NCBI GenBank assembly: GCA_035507155.1
Contig: DATJOK010000019.1
Coordinates: 1-22,618 of the forward strand
Direction: 5' to 3'
Source of the DNA: DASZHJ01 sp035507155
GTDB taxonomy: Bacteria; Pseudomonadota; Alphaproteobacteria; ATCC43930; CGMCC-115725
DNA length: 22,618 nucleotides
Of this stretch, positions 8,295 through 16,747 are shown piece by piece. The notes beneath the pieces are model-generated. The model was not told the DNA's origin and ran no database searches. It saw nothing but the letters and a program-made list of their open reading frames with translations. Each line of letters begins with the position of its first letter. Positions within the stretch are counted from its first letter, which is position 1. The position numbers were made by a program, and so were the translations under genes.

Positions 8295-10368
8295 GGATCT
8301 TCCTGAGGAAGCCGTCGACCTCGGCGCGGAGCGCCGCCGACTGCTGGGTGACCGCGCCCACCGCGTCCAGCATCTTGCCGGCGGCCTTGCCGGTGGTGGC
8401 GGCCGCGTCGGTGACGCCGCTCATGTTCTGCGCCACCTCGCTGGTGCCGGCGGCCGCCTGCTGCGCGTTCCGCGCGATCTCCTGGGTGGCGGCCCCTTGC
8501 TCCTCCACCGCCGCGGCGATGGTGGCGCTGATGTCGTTCACCTCGGTGATGACCGCGCCGATCTCCTTGATCGCAGTCACCGCGTCGCCGGTGGCGCTCT
8601 GGATCGCATTCACCTGCTGGGCGATGTCCTCCGTCGCCTGGGCGGTCTGGTTGGCGAGCGATTTCACCTCGCTCGCCACCACTGCGAAGCCCTTGCCCGC
8701 CTCGCCGGCGCGCGCCGCCTCGATGGTGGCGTTGAGGGCGAGAAGATTGGTCTGCCCGGCGATCGCGCTGATCAGCTTCACCACCTCGCCGATCTTGTCG
8801 GCGGCCTCGGCAAGCCCCTGCACCGACTGGTTGGTGCGGCTGGCGCGGTCGGCGGCGTTGGCGGCGACGCGTGCCGCAGCCGCCACCTGGCGGCTGATCT
8901 CGGAGACCGAGGAGGCGAGCTCCTCGGCGGCGGCGGCGACGGTCTGCACGTTGGCAGAGGCGTTGCCGGAGGCGCCGGCGGCGGCGCCGGCGCGCTCGGC
9001 GGTGGTCTTCGCCGTCGTCGACATGCCGTTTGCGGTCTCCGTCATGTTGCCGGTGGCGTGGTCGACGGTCTCGAGGGCGCTGCGGATCGAGGCGTCGAAG
9101 GCGCGGCAATGGCCGTCGATCGCGGTGGCGCGCTTGAGCTCGCTCTCCTTCGCCGCCGCGCTCTCCCGCGCCACCCGCTCGGATTCGAGGGCGCCTTGGC
9201 GGAGCGCTTCCAGCGTCTCGGCCATGGTGCCGAGCTCGTCGTTGTAGCCGGTGCTGCGCACAGGGACGCTGTAGTCCTGGCGCGCGAGATGGCCGATGGC
9301 GGTGGTGAGGCTCTCCACCGGCTGGCCGAAGCGCCGGCGCACCAGGAAGAGACCCAGCATGCTGAAGGCGACCGCTGCCGCCAGCACGGTGCCGTCGATC
9401 GCGACGCGGCTCCAGGCGCGGGATTCGAGCGTCGCCGCGTGGCTCTCCATCAGGTTCGAGGCGGTGGTGGCGATGTTGATGATGCCGCTGAACGGCATGT
9501 TGCACATCTTCGTCCACTCGTCGGGCGCCATCGCCGGCTTGCCGCTGTCGTCGAACTTCTTGTAGACGGCGTCGCGTTCGGTGATCGCCTTGGTGTAGGA
9601 GGCGTTCCCGTCATGGACGGCAGTCGCGAGCGCCGGCAGCACGCCCGGCCGCGTCACCAGATCGTCCAGCATCGACCACGCGGATTTGCCGGCGGCGCGC
9701 ATGCCGTCGAGGGTGGTGCGGGTCGCCGGCGAGAAGGGCTGCGACTTCGCCACGGAGGTGCGCGACACCGTGCACTCGGCGCCGGTGTTGTCGCGGATCA
9801 CCCAGGCGAGCTGCCGCGCGCTGATGTATTCGGCGACCAGGGGATCGGAGATTCGCGCCTCGTTGGCGATCGCGAGCGAGAGGCCGCCGACCGCCTCGAC
9901 CACATTGCCGTATCCGACATACCAGGCCTGGGTCTGCTTGAGATCGCGCTCGGCCTTGGGCTTGTGGCCGATCGCGTCGAGATCCGGCCAGTAGCGATCG
10001 GCGCTGGCGACGTCGGCATCGATCTTGGAGATGAGGCCGTCGCCGCCCTCGAGATGAGCGCGCTTCGCGGCGGTGAGCGCCTTGTCGAGCAGGCGATGGA
10101 TGTCGTCGCGATCCTTCTGCAGCGCCGAGGAGGGATCGTCGAGCGCCAGCAGGTTGGTCTGCACGGTGCCGCGGTTCTGGCGGATCGCCGCCATGGTCTG
10201 GAATACCTCGCGATCGGCCGCCGCCAGCGCCTCGATCCGCTTGGATTCGCCGACATCATGCCAAGCGTCGGTGATCTGCACCGCCAATACCACGCAGAGG
10301 GCGCTGGCGAGGGTGAGGAAGACGGTGTTGAGGACGGTGCGGATGGAAAAGCGCGCGATGAAAGCCAT
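8284..10368 (-). CDS. Methyl-accepting chemotaxis protein
   Basis: This 694-residue transmembrane receptor would control CheA kinase. TM1 spans about residues 10-31, a periplasmic sensor region 32-320, TM2 322-343 ('VLAAAVAFSMLGLFLV'), a HAMP linker 344-395, and the cytoplasmic signalling domain follows to the end. The highly conserved hairpin tip 'IAGQTNLLALNATIEAARAG' lies at 536-555. The sensor region is long and mostly helical, of an unrecognised type, with two cysteines (C199, C289) that could form a disulphide. The protein ends at 'FLRKIRAA', without the C-terminal pentapeptide that tethers CheR/CheB. The ATG at 10366-10368 is chosen for the AGGAG eight bases upstream; the frame extends to 10500 but that part is not protein-like. 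No che genes are nearby, so it is an orphan receptor. Confidence 0.95.
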   Translation of the reverse strand: MAFIARFSIRTVLNTVFLTLASALCVVLAVQITDAWHDVGESKRIEALAAADREVFQTMAAIRQNRGTVQTNLLALDDPSSALQKDRDDIHRLLDKALTAAKRAHLEGGDGLISKIDADVASADRYWPDLDAIGHKPKAERDLKQTQAWYVGYGNVVEAVGGLSLAIANEARISDPLVAEYISARQLAWVIRDNTGAECTVSRTSVAKSQPFSPATRTTLDGMRAAGKSAWSMLDDLVTRPGVLPALATAVHDGNASYTKAITERDAVYKKFDDSGKPAMAPDEWTKMCNMPFSGIINIATTASNLMESHAATLESRAWSRVAIDGTVLAAAVAFSMLGLFLVRRRFGQPVESLTTAIGHLARQDYSVPVRSTGYNDELGTMAETLEALRQGALESERVARESAAAKESELKRATAIDGHCRAFDASIRSALETVDHATGNMTETANGMSTTAKTTAERAGAAAGASGNASANVQTVAAAAEELASSVSEISRQVAAAARVAANAADRASRTNQSVQGLAEAADKIGEVVKLISAIAGQTNLLALNATIEAARAGEAGKGFAVVASEVKSLANQTAQATEDIAQQVNAIQSATGDAVTAIKEIGAVITEVNDISATIAAAVEEQGAATQEIARNAQQAAAGTSEVAQNMSGVTDAAATTGKAAGKMLDAVGAVTQQSAALRAEVDGFLRKIRAA

Positions 10369-10543
10369 GGTATGACTCCTGATACGCGTTCTTCCTCGCA
10401 CGCTACTACTTAAGGAAGAGCGAACCAGGGGGCGACTCCACCTCCATCTTTTTGGGGTTTCGCGGCAATTCGCGCACGCATCGCGCGTATGGCCCGGCAA
10501 ATCTGGTAGAGTGCAGCGCTCGGACGATGCACGGGAGGGACGA

Positions 10544-10843
10544 ATGGTTCTGGAGATCGCTCATATCCGGGTGAAGCCCGGGATGGAGGCGGAATTCGAG
10601 GCCGGGGTCGGCAAGGCGGCGCCGCTCTTCAGGCGCGCCAAGGGTTGCCGCGGCATGGAACTGCAGCGCTCGATCGAGAAGCCGAGCCTCTATCGCCTCT
10701 TCGTGCAGTGGGAGACGCTGGAAAACCACACTCAGGACTTCCGCAATTCCGCGGATTTCCAGGAGTGGCGCAAGCTGGTGCAGCACTGCTTCGAGGCGCC
10801 GCCGGAGGTCGAGCACACCAGCCAGGCGGTCCAGGGCTTCTGA
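10544..10843 (+). CDS. Antibiotic-biosynthesis-monooxygenase (ABM) fold protein
   Basis: This 99-residue dimeric alpha+beta barrel protein is of the ABM/YgiN type. The pattern is 'VLEIAHIRVKPGMEAEFE' at the N-terminus, 'GCRGMELQRSIEKPSLYRL' in the middle (residues about 33-51) and 'WETLENHTQDFRNSADFQEW' to residue 73. Members include quinone-forming oxygenases, haem-degrading enzymes and many of unknown role, so the substrate cannot be assigned. The ATG at 10544 is supported by GGGAGG six bases upstream; an in-frame GTG at 10511 lacks such a site. It is followed 33 bases later by a RidA-family gene, and the two probably form an operon divergent from the chemoreceptor. Confidence 0.85.
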   Translation: MVLEIAHIRVKPGMEAEFEAGVGKAAPLFRRAKGCRGMELQRSIEKPSLYRLFVQWETLENHTQDFRNSADFQEWRKLVQHCFEAPPEVEHTSQAVQGF

Positions 10844-10876
10844 GGCCGGATCTCAGCGGGAAGGGAAGGGGATGCC

Positions 10877-11269
10877 ATGCGGCGGGAATATCGCGTCGAG
10901 GGCCTGAGCGAGCCGATCAGCCACTACACCCATGCGGTCCGCCATGGCGACCTGCTGTTCGTCTCCGGCCTGGCGCCGGTCGATGCGGCAGGGAAGCTGG
11001 TTGGCGGCGATGACGTCGTCGAGCAGACCCGGCAGATCTTCGCCAATCTCGCGAAGATTCTTGCGGCGGCCGGGGCAGCGCCGGGCGACGTCCTCAAGGT
11101 GACGGTATTCCTCACCAGCATTGCCGATCGCAGCAAGATCAATCCCGTACGCCAGGAGTTCTTCGGCGCCGCCCGGCCCGCCAGCACCCTGATCGGTATC
11201 AACGAACTCGCCATTCCCGGCATGAAGATCGAGATCGAGGCGGTGGTGGGCTTGCGTCCCCACATGTAA
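10877..11269 (+). CDS. RidA (YjgF/YER057c/UK114) family protein, variant without the catalytic arginine
   Basis: This 130-residue trimeric protein contains 'HGDLLFVSGLAPVDAAGKLV' (residues 23-42), 'ANLAKILAAAGAAPGDVLKV' (56-75) and 'PGMKIEIEAV' (114-123), all typical of the family. Canonical RidA deaminates reactive enamine/imine intermediates and needs an Arg in the motif P-A-R-S/T. Here the motif reads R100-P-A-S-T, so the Arg position (102) is Ala, as in several RidA-like subfamilies without known imine deaminase activity. An AAGGGG stretch about six bases upstream supports the ATG at 10877. It lies directly behind the ABM-fold gene. Confidence 0.9.
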   Translation: MRREYRVEGLSEPISHYTHAVRHGDLLFVSGLAPVDAAGKLVGGDDVVEQTRQIFANLAKILAAAGAAPGDVLKVTVFLTSIADRSKINPVRQEFFGAARPASTLIGINELAIPGMKIEIEAVVGLRPHM

Positions 11270-11364
11270 ATCCCGAGGAGTCGCGACCGCCGGCCACCCC
11301 GGTGCTCAATAAATGTTCGGGAATGGAGCGCGGGGATTAAGGTTAAGTAAGAACAAGAAAGATT

Positions 11365-11394
11365 TTGACAGTCGCGGCCGCGCGCGTGTACTTT
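11365..11394 (+). promoter_or_regulatory. Sigma-70-type promoter ahead of the glycan gene run
   Basis: A perfect TTGACA (11365-11370) is followed 18 bases later by TACTTT (11389-11394). The region just upstream (11310-11364) is unusually rich in A and T for this window. The predicted transcript start is near 11401, leaving a leader of about 70 bases. The -10 lies in the loop of a GCGCGC...GCGCGC inverted repeat, which could host a regulator. A tiny frame, ATG 11425 to TGA 11460 (MKNWRCCTRQG), follows in the leader. Confidence 0.6.
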
Positions 11395-11470
11395 GCGCGC
11401 CAGGGGACGTCAAATACTACAAGAATGAAAAACTGGCGCTGCTGCACCCGCCAGGGGTGATCGGTGGACT

Positions 11471-12724
11471 GTGTCCGGTGCTTGCGGTCCGGACGGGCCT
11501 GTCGTGCGGGAGATCGGGTTGAGCGAGGCGATCGCACATTTCAAGACGGCGCTGGTCAAGACGGCGCTGGCGCGGCGCGTCCCGACGGCGGATGCGCGGC
11601 CGTCGCGCATCCGCGCTCTCGACGCGGTGCGAGGCATCGCCGCGCTCCAGGTCGTGCTCACGCATTGCATCGACACGGTCCCGGCCGCCCATGCTCTTGA
11701 GTATGCCGGCGCGACCGCGCTGCTGGCGCCGCTGATCGGCGGCAAGGAGGGGCGCGCCGCGGTCATCGTGTTCTTCGTGCTGAGCGGCTTCGTGCTGTCG
11801 CTGTGGCCGGTCATCGGCTATCGCGGTTACGGCTCCTACCTCGTCCGGCGCTTCTGCCGGATCTATCTGCCGTTCGCCGCCGTGATCCTGGTCTGCGCGC
11901 TGGTCGCCTCGAGGCTCCCGCTCGAGCCAGTCACGGGTCTCCAGAGCTGGTTCAACTGGCTCTGGTCGGAGCCGGTGGACGGCAGGCGCCTGCTGGGCAA
12001 CCTGGTGATGACGAACCGCTGGCGGGACGTGAACCTCAATCCCTCCATGTGGAGCCTTGCCTACGAGCTCCGGATCTCGCTGATCTTTCCCGCGCTCGTG
12101 CTGCTGACGCGCCGCGTGCCGGCCGCCGCGCTGGCGGGCGGCATCGCGCTGAGCCTCGGCTGCGAGCTGCTGTCCTGGCGACTGCTGCCCGATCGCGGCG
12201 CCATCTATGTCGATGGCAACCCCCTCGAGGCGCTCATCCATACCACCTACTTTGCGGTCTTCTTCGTCGCTGGCATTGTCAGCGCACTCTTTGCCGGCGA
12301 CGTTGGGGCGTGGCTCGCGAAGCGCCGCTGGGCGTCGATCGCCCTGGCGGTGACGGCGTGGCTGGCCTTCTGCTGGCCGGCGAACCGGCTGCTGTCGGAT
12401 TTCTCCTATGCCGTCGGCGCCTGCGCGGTGATCGCGCTCGCGATCGGCGCGCCTCGCGTGGCGGCCTTCCTGGAGGCGCAGCCCCTGCAATGGCTGGGCC
12501 GGGTCTCCTACAGCCTCTATCTCGTCCATCTGCCGGTTCTCATCGTCGGCGTCCATCTGCTGCACGACCGCATGCCGCTCGTCCTGGTGCTTGGCACCTC
12601 GGTGCTGGCGGCTCTGGTGGCGGCGGAGCTCTGCTGCCGCTATGTCGAGCAGCCGGCGGCACGGGTGGGCCGGCGCTTGTCCCGGCTTCTCAACATCAAC
12701 CCTGCCGTCGCGGTCGGCGGCTAG
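11471..12724 (+). CDS. Acyltransferase 3 family membrane protein (OafA-like)
   Basis: AT3 proteins are multi-span membrane enzymes that move acyl groups, often acetyl, onto sugars of surface polysaccharides. The family's opening motif 'RIRALDAVRGIAALQVVLTH' covers residues 46-65, with the conserved His65; 'FFVLSGFVLS' at 101-110 and 'SYSLYLVHLPVL' in the C-terminal third are also family signatures. About ten hydrophobic segments are visible. The start is uncertain: the frame opens at GTG 11471, but TTG 11519, with GGGAG about six bases before it, is an alternative giving a protein 16 residues shorter. It is the first gene of the run transcribed from 11365. Confidence 0.9.
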   Translation: MSGACGPDGPVVREIGLSEAIAHFKTALVKTALARRVPTADARPSRIRALDAVRGIAALQVVLTHCIDTVPAAHALEYAGATALLAPLIGGKEGRAAVIVFFVLSGFVLSLWPVIGYRGYGSYLVRRFCRIYLPFAAVILVCALVASRLPLEPVTGLQSWFNWLWSEPVDGRRLLGNLVMTNRWRDVNLNPSMWSLAYELRISLIFPALVLLTRRVPAAALAGGIALSLGCELLSWRLLPDRGAIYVDGNPLEALIHTTYFAVFFVAGIVSALFAGDVGAWLAKRRWASIALAVTAWLAFCWPANRLLSDFSYAVGACAVIALAIGAPRVAAFLEAQPLQWLGRVSYSLYLVHLPVLIVGVHLLHDRMPLVLVLGTSVLAALVAAELCCRYVEQPAARVGRRLSRLLNINPAVAVGG

Positions 12725-12770
12725 CGGGGCGACGAGACCGATCGTTCAGTTCAAAGGAGCTCATTGGCAC

Positions 12771-13982
12771 ATGGCAGCGGCAGAGAAGATGTTGACCGAC
12801 GAGAGTCGGGCTCCCGTCAGGACCATCGGCGATCGCGTCACCGAGACCCGGGGGCGCACCACCGGCTTCGACGTGCTGCGCATCGCGCTGGCGATCACCG
12901 TGCTCTCGTGGCACAGCCTCTATTCGACCTATGGCTGGGACAACTGGATCTGGCACAGCCACAAGACCCGCTCCTTCCCGTCGCTCATCCTGCCGATGTT
13001 CTTCGCGCTGAGCGGCTTCCTGGTCGCCGGCAGCCTGGTGCGGACGAAGTCGCTCTCCTCCTTCATGACGCTCCGCATGATGCGCCTGCTGCCGGCGCTG
13101 TTCGTGGAGGTCTGTCTTTCCGCCCTGATCCTCGGTCCGCTGGTCACCACGCTGCCGCTCGGAGAGTATTTCCGCGGCCAGGCCTTCTGGAACTACTGGT
13201 TCAACATCGTCGGCTACATCCACTATCAGCTTCCCGGCGTCTTCGAGAGCAACCCCGCGCACGGCATCGTCAACATCTCGCTCTGGACGGTGCCCTTCGA
13301 GCTCGAATGCTATTTGGCGCTGATGGCGATCTCGATCTGCGGGCTGGTGCCGCGGCTCCGGGCGCTGTTCTGGGTGCTGATCGCCGCCTGGATCGGGATC
13401 ACCGCCTACGAGCTCTTGACCGCCGACCTCGACATGGCGCAGTGGGCGCGGCCGGCCGGGCGCCTGCTGGTGGTGTGCTTCCTCGGTGGCCTTGGCCTCT
13501 TCATCTATCGCGATTACGTGCCGCTGAACCGCCGGTGGTTCGCGGTCTCGCTGGGGCTCACGATCATTTTCCTGGCGCGCGCCGACACCGCGTTCCTGGC
13601 GGCGCTGCCGGCCGCCTATGTGACCGTCTATATCGGCCTGATGAACCTGCCGAGGATCCCGGTCCTGATGGGCGGCGACTATTCCTACGGCATCTATCTC
13701 TACGCCTTCCCGATCCAGCAGACCTATGTCTGGCTCGATCCGCTGAGCTGGTCCGCCTGGACCGCGCCTTACGACCATGTCTGGTGGACGAACATCCTGA
13801 TGGCGCTGCCCTGCACGCTCGCCTTCGCGATGTTCTCGTGGCATGTCATCGAGAAGCCGGTGCTGAGCCGGAAGGCCGTGGTGCTGACCCTCGTCGAGCG
13901 CATCCGGCTGGCACTGGTCTCCTGGGTGCCGGTGCCGGCGGTGCGCGAGCCGATGCGCAGCAATCCGGCGCGGACCGACTGA
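12771..13982 (+). CDS. Second acyltransferase 3 family membrane protein
   Basis: This 403-residue AT3 enzyme has 'FDVLRIALAITVLSWHSL' at residues 33-50 (His48 at the conserved position), 'PMFFALSGFLVAG' at 75-87, 'SLWTVPFELECYL' in the middle and 'SYGIYLYAFPIQQ' in the C-terminal third. It is clearly diverged from the preceding AT3 protein, so the two may act on different sugars or positions. The ATG at 12771 follows AAGGAG by 11 bases, and 46 bases separate it from the upstream stop. The longer open frame from 12591 overlaps the previous gene and is not family-like. Confidence 0.92.
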   Translation: MAAAEKMLTDESRAPVRTIGDRVTETRGRTTGFDVLRIALAITVLSWHSLYSTYGWDNWIWHSHKTRSFPSLILPMFFALSGFLVAGSLVRTKSLSSFMTLRMMRLLPALFVEVCLSALILGPLVTTLPLGEYFRGQAFWNYWFNIVGYIHYQLPGVFESNPAHGIVNISLWTVPFELECYLALMAISICGLVPRLRALFWVLIAAWIGITAYELLTADLDMAQWARPAGRLLVVCFLGGLGLFIYRDYVPLNRRWFAVSLGLTIIFLARADTAFLAALPAAYVTVYIGLMNLPRIPVLMGGDYSYGIYLYAFPIQQTYVWLDPLSWSAWTAPYDHVWWTNILMALPCTLAFAMFSWHVIEKPVLSRKAVVLTLVERIRLALVSWVPVPAVREPMRSNPARTD

Positions 13983-14030
13983 GGGCCGCGGCCGCGGCGA
14001 TGACGCGGGCAGGCGAAGCGGGTGGCGTCG

Positions 14031-15347
14031 ATGCTTGAAGAGAAGCTGGTTGCGGGGACGCCGCCGGCGACGAGCGCGCCCATGAGCCGGGCGCTCGTCG
14101 TCGCCGGCCTCTTCGTGCTGGCGAGCCTGCTGCTGATGGACCTCGCCGCCGGGCGCCTCGATGCGCCGCCGGTGCATCACCTCCTGCACCAGTGGACGAG
14201 CCGCGACGCCCAGGACGATTCCTGGGGGCCGATGATCCGCGCCTACGACTGGCTGCAGGCGCCGCATCAGACGACGCTCTACCAGGACGTCTTCTTCACG
14301 CAGCACGTGAAGTTCCAATATCCGCCGACCTCACTGCTGCCGCTGGCGGCAATGCACGCGCTCGGCGTCGAGCCCACGGTGCCGGGCCTCAACCTGGCGA
14401 ACTTCCTGATCTTCGCGCTGCTGGCGCTGGCGAACGCCGTCTTCGCGGTCGTCCTCGCGCGCCGCGCCCGCCAGATCCCGCGCGAGGCTCTGCTGCCGTC
14501 GCTGGTGGTGGCGGGAGTGGCCGGCGTGGCGACCGCCGCCTTCTATCCGGTGATCTGGTCCTACGTGCTGGGGCAGGCGCAGACCGCGATCGACCTCGCC
14601 TTCACCCTTGCCTGCCTCTGCTGGGTGAGCGGCCGCCGCGCGGCGGCAGGGGTGCTGATCGGCGCCATCTGCCTGCTGAAGCCGCAGTTCGGCCTGTTCC
14701 TGATTTGGGGCGCGTTCCGGCGACAATGGCCGTTCCTGATCGGCTGGGGCGCCGTGGTGCTGCCGGGGCTGGCGCTCTCGGTCGCGCTCTTCGGCCTCGC
14801 CAATCACCTCGACTACCTCGCCACCCTGCAGTTCCTGTCGAGCCACGGCGAGGTCTTCTATCCGAACCAGTCGGTGAACGGTCTGCTGAACCGCCTGCTG
14901 CAGAACGGCGACAGCGTCAACTGGTCGGGGACCAGCTTCCCGCCCTATCGGCCGCTGGTCTATTTCGGGACCCTGCTGAGCTCGGCGGCGCTGATCCTGG
15001 CGGCGTTCTTCCTGCGCGGCCGACAGGCGGACCGCGGCGGGCTCCTCGACTTCATGACCGCGGCGCTCACCTTCACCATCGCCTCGCCGATCGCCTGGGA
15101 GCATCACTACGGCATCCTGCCGGCGATCTTCCTCGCCCTGCTGTTCGCTCTGCTGAGCGCGCGGCCATCTGCCGGGCGCGGCGGGTTTTGGGCGGCGTTG
15201 ACGGCATCCTACGTGCTGAGCGCGAACTTCTTCCCGCTCGCCAACGAGGCGGCGACGACGCCGTTCAACTTCGTGCAGTCCTATCTGCTGCTGGGCGGCC
15301 TGGTGGCGTTGTGGCTGCTCTATCGCGTGCCGGCCCCCGCGCCATGA
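14031..15347 (+). CDS. GT87-type (DUF2029) membrane glycosyltransferase, first paralogue
   Basis: This 438-residue protein has about ten membrane segments and the layout of GT-C fold polyprenyl-phosphate-sugar-dependent glycosyltransferases of family GT87, such as mycobacterial mannosyltransferases. Family-like features are an acidic first loop, 'DDSWGPMIRAYDWL' (residues 62-75), then 'VKFQYPPTSLLPL' (93-105), 'CLLKPQFGLFLIWG', and the block 'NQSVNGLLNRLLQNGD'. Asp62 or Asp63 is a candidate catalytic base. The start at ATG 14031 (GGGTGG just upstream) is preferred; GTG 14022 is in frame. Its stop overlaps the start of a clear paralogue by four bases (ATGA), so the two are translationally coupled. 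Confidence 0.85.
   Translation: MLEEKLVAGTPPATSAPMSRALVVAGLFVLASLLLMDLAAGRLDAPPVHHLLHQWTSRDAQDDSWGPMIRAYDWLQAPHQTTLYQDVFFTQHVKFQYPPTSLLPLAAMHALGVEPTVPGLNLANFLIFALLALANAVFAVVLARRARQIPREALLPSLVVAGVAGVATAAFYPVIWSYVLGQAQTAIDLAFTLACLCWVSGRRAAAGVLIGAICLLKPQFGLFLIWGAFRRQWPFLIGWGAVVLPGLALSVALFGLANHLDYLATLQFLSSHGEVFYPNQSVNGLLNRLLQNGDSVNWSGTSFPPYRPLVYFGTLLSSAALILAAFFLRGRQADRGGLLDFMTAALTFTIASPIAWEHHYGILPAIFLALLFALLSARPSAGRGGFWAALTASYVLSANFFPLANEAATTPFNFVQSYLLLGGLVALWLLYRVPAPAP
15060..15098 (+). repeat. Near-identical DNA block shared by the GT87 paralogues (copy at 16397-16435)
   Basis: Bases 15060-15098 are identical to 16397-16435 over 39 bases, including synonymous positions, and the match continues on both sides with few changes (about 15012-15118 against 16357-16455). 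A second block near 14862-14912 matches 16199-16249 with one visible mismatch. The rest of the genes is much more diverged. Confidence 0.8.
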
Positions 15348-16747
15348 AGCCCGGCCTCGCCGCCGACGCCGCGGCGCCACGCCCGCGCCACCGCGCGCTG
15401 ATCGCGATGGCAATCTTCCTGCTCGCCAGCATGCTGTTCTTCGGCTTCCTCACCCAGCCGGCGGATCGCCCGCTCGATCCCGGCGATCGCGAGAACCTGG
15501 TGAAGTTCGACGTGATCCTGCGGACGCTGATCCATCCGAGCCTGGCCATGGGAGATTCCTGGGGCCCGATGACTGACGCACACGAATGGCTCAAGGGGCA
15601 GCACTCCACCACCCTCTACCAGGAGATCTTCTTCGACCGGCGCATCAAGTTTCAGTATCCGCCGACGGCGCTGCTGCCTCTCGCGCTGCTCGAGGCGGTG
15701 CATCTGCCGCCGAGCCTGGGGGTACTCAACCACATCAACCAGGTGGCGCTTTTTCTGTGCGTCGTGGCGACGGGCGTCCTCGGACTGAGCCTGGCGTCGC
15801 GGGCCGGCGCGCTGCAGGCCAGGGGGCCGGTCGCCCGCGCGCTCGTGGTGGCGACCGTCGCCGTGGCATCGCTCTTCTTTTATCCGGTGCTGTGGAGCTA
15901 CACCACCGGGCAGATCCAGGTCTGGATCGACGCCTGCTTCGTGCTCGCCTGCCTCGCCTGGCTCCACGGCCGGCGGCCGGCGGCGGGCATGCTGATCGGG
16001 CTCGTCTGCATGCTGAAGCCGCCGTTCGGCCTCTACCTGCTCTGGGGCCTGCTGCGGCGGCAGTGGCGCTTCCTGCTCGGCTGGATCGCCACCGTGGCGC
16101 CGTTGGGGCTGGCCTCGCTCTTTCTCTACGGCTTCCGCAACCATCTCGATTACCTTGCGGCGCTCAGCTACATGTCGCGGCGCGGCGAGTCCTTCTTCCC
16201 GAACCAGTCGGTGAACGGCCTGCTGAACCGCCTGCTGCAGAACGGCGACAACCTGACCTTCGAGCTGCACGACTTCGCTCCGTACCAGCCCGTCGTCTAC
16301 GGCGCCACGCTGCTGACGTCGATCCTCCTCATCGCCGGTGCGCTCTTCCTGCGCGGCCGGCAGGCGGACCGCGGCGGGCTTCACGATTTCATGACGGCGG
16401 CGCTCACCTTCACCATCGCCTCGCCGATCGCCTGGACCCATCACTACGGCATCCTGCCGCCGATCCTGGTGAGCCTCGCCGCGGCGCTGCTGGCGGCGCC
16501 GGATCGGCGCGGCAGCGTCGCGCTCTGGCTGACGCTCGCCGCGGCCTATGTGCTGTCGGCGAATTATTTCGCGGCCGCCAATCTCGTCGCGGCGACGCCG
16601 TTCAATTTCGTGCAGTCCTACGTGCTGCTCGCGGGTCTCCTCACGCTCTGGCTGCTCTACCGCGTGCCGACGCCGGCGAGCTTCGCGCGGCGGCCAGGGG
16701 CGCCAGCGGAACCTGGGATGCCCGTCGCCGCCGGGCCGTCGTGGTGA
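15344..16747 (+). CDS. GT87-type (DUF2029) membrane glycosyltransferase, second paralogue
   Basis: This 467-residue paralogue of the preceding gene has the same order of motifs: 'GDSWGPMTDAHEWL', then 'TTLYQEIFF', 'IKFQYPPTALLPLALL', 'CMLKPPFGLYLLWG', 'NQSVNGLLNRLLQNGD' and 'DFMTAALTFTIASPIAW'. It has a longer first loop and a Pro/Ala-rich 25-residue tail. The start ATG 15344 overlaps the upstream stop (ATGA), and its own TGA overlaps the next start (TGATG). The two products would be made together and may add successive or alternative sugars from lipid-linked donors, or may work as a pair. Confidence 0.87.
   Translation: MKPGLAADAAAPRPRHRALIAMAIFLLASMLFFGFLTQPADRPLDPGDRENLVKFDVILRTLIHPSLAMGDSWGPMTDAHEWLKGQHSTTLYQEIFFDRRIKFQYPPTALLPLALLEAVHLPPSLGVLNHINQVALFLCVVATGVLGLSLASRAGALQARGPVARALVVATVAVASLFFYPVLWSYTTGQIQVWIDACFVLACLAWLHGRRPAAGMLIGLVCMLKPPFGLYLLWGLLRRQWRFLLGWIATVAPLGLASLFLYGFRNHLDYLAALSYMSRRGESFFPNQSVNGLLNRLLQNGDNLTFELHDFAPYQPVVYGATLLTSILLIAGALFLRGRQADRGGLHDFMTAALTFTIASPIAWTHHYGILPPILVSLAAALLAAPDRRGSVALWLTLAAAYVLSANYFAAANLVAATPFNFVQSYVLLAGLLTLWLLYRVPTPASFARRPGAPAEPGMPVAAGPSW

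Noticed and set aside
8497..10413. Long plus-strand open frame antisense to the chemoreceptor (638 codons)
   Set aside because: It is the complement of a textbook receptor gene. Its product is low-complexity Gly/Arg/His/Asp-rich, with no domain; the frame is open because of GC-biased third positions.
12696..14318. Minus-strand open frame of 540 codons across the second acyltransferase
   Set aside because: The product is Arg/Gln/His-rich without any motif, while the opposite strand encodes a clear AT3 protein.
14192..15343. Plus-strand frame that would extend the second GT87 protein upstream to 851 residues
   Set aside because: It overlaps the whole first paralogue in another frame and reads as Arg/Pro/Gly-rich noise. 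The paralogue alignment and the ATGA overlap put the start at 15344.
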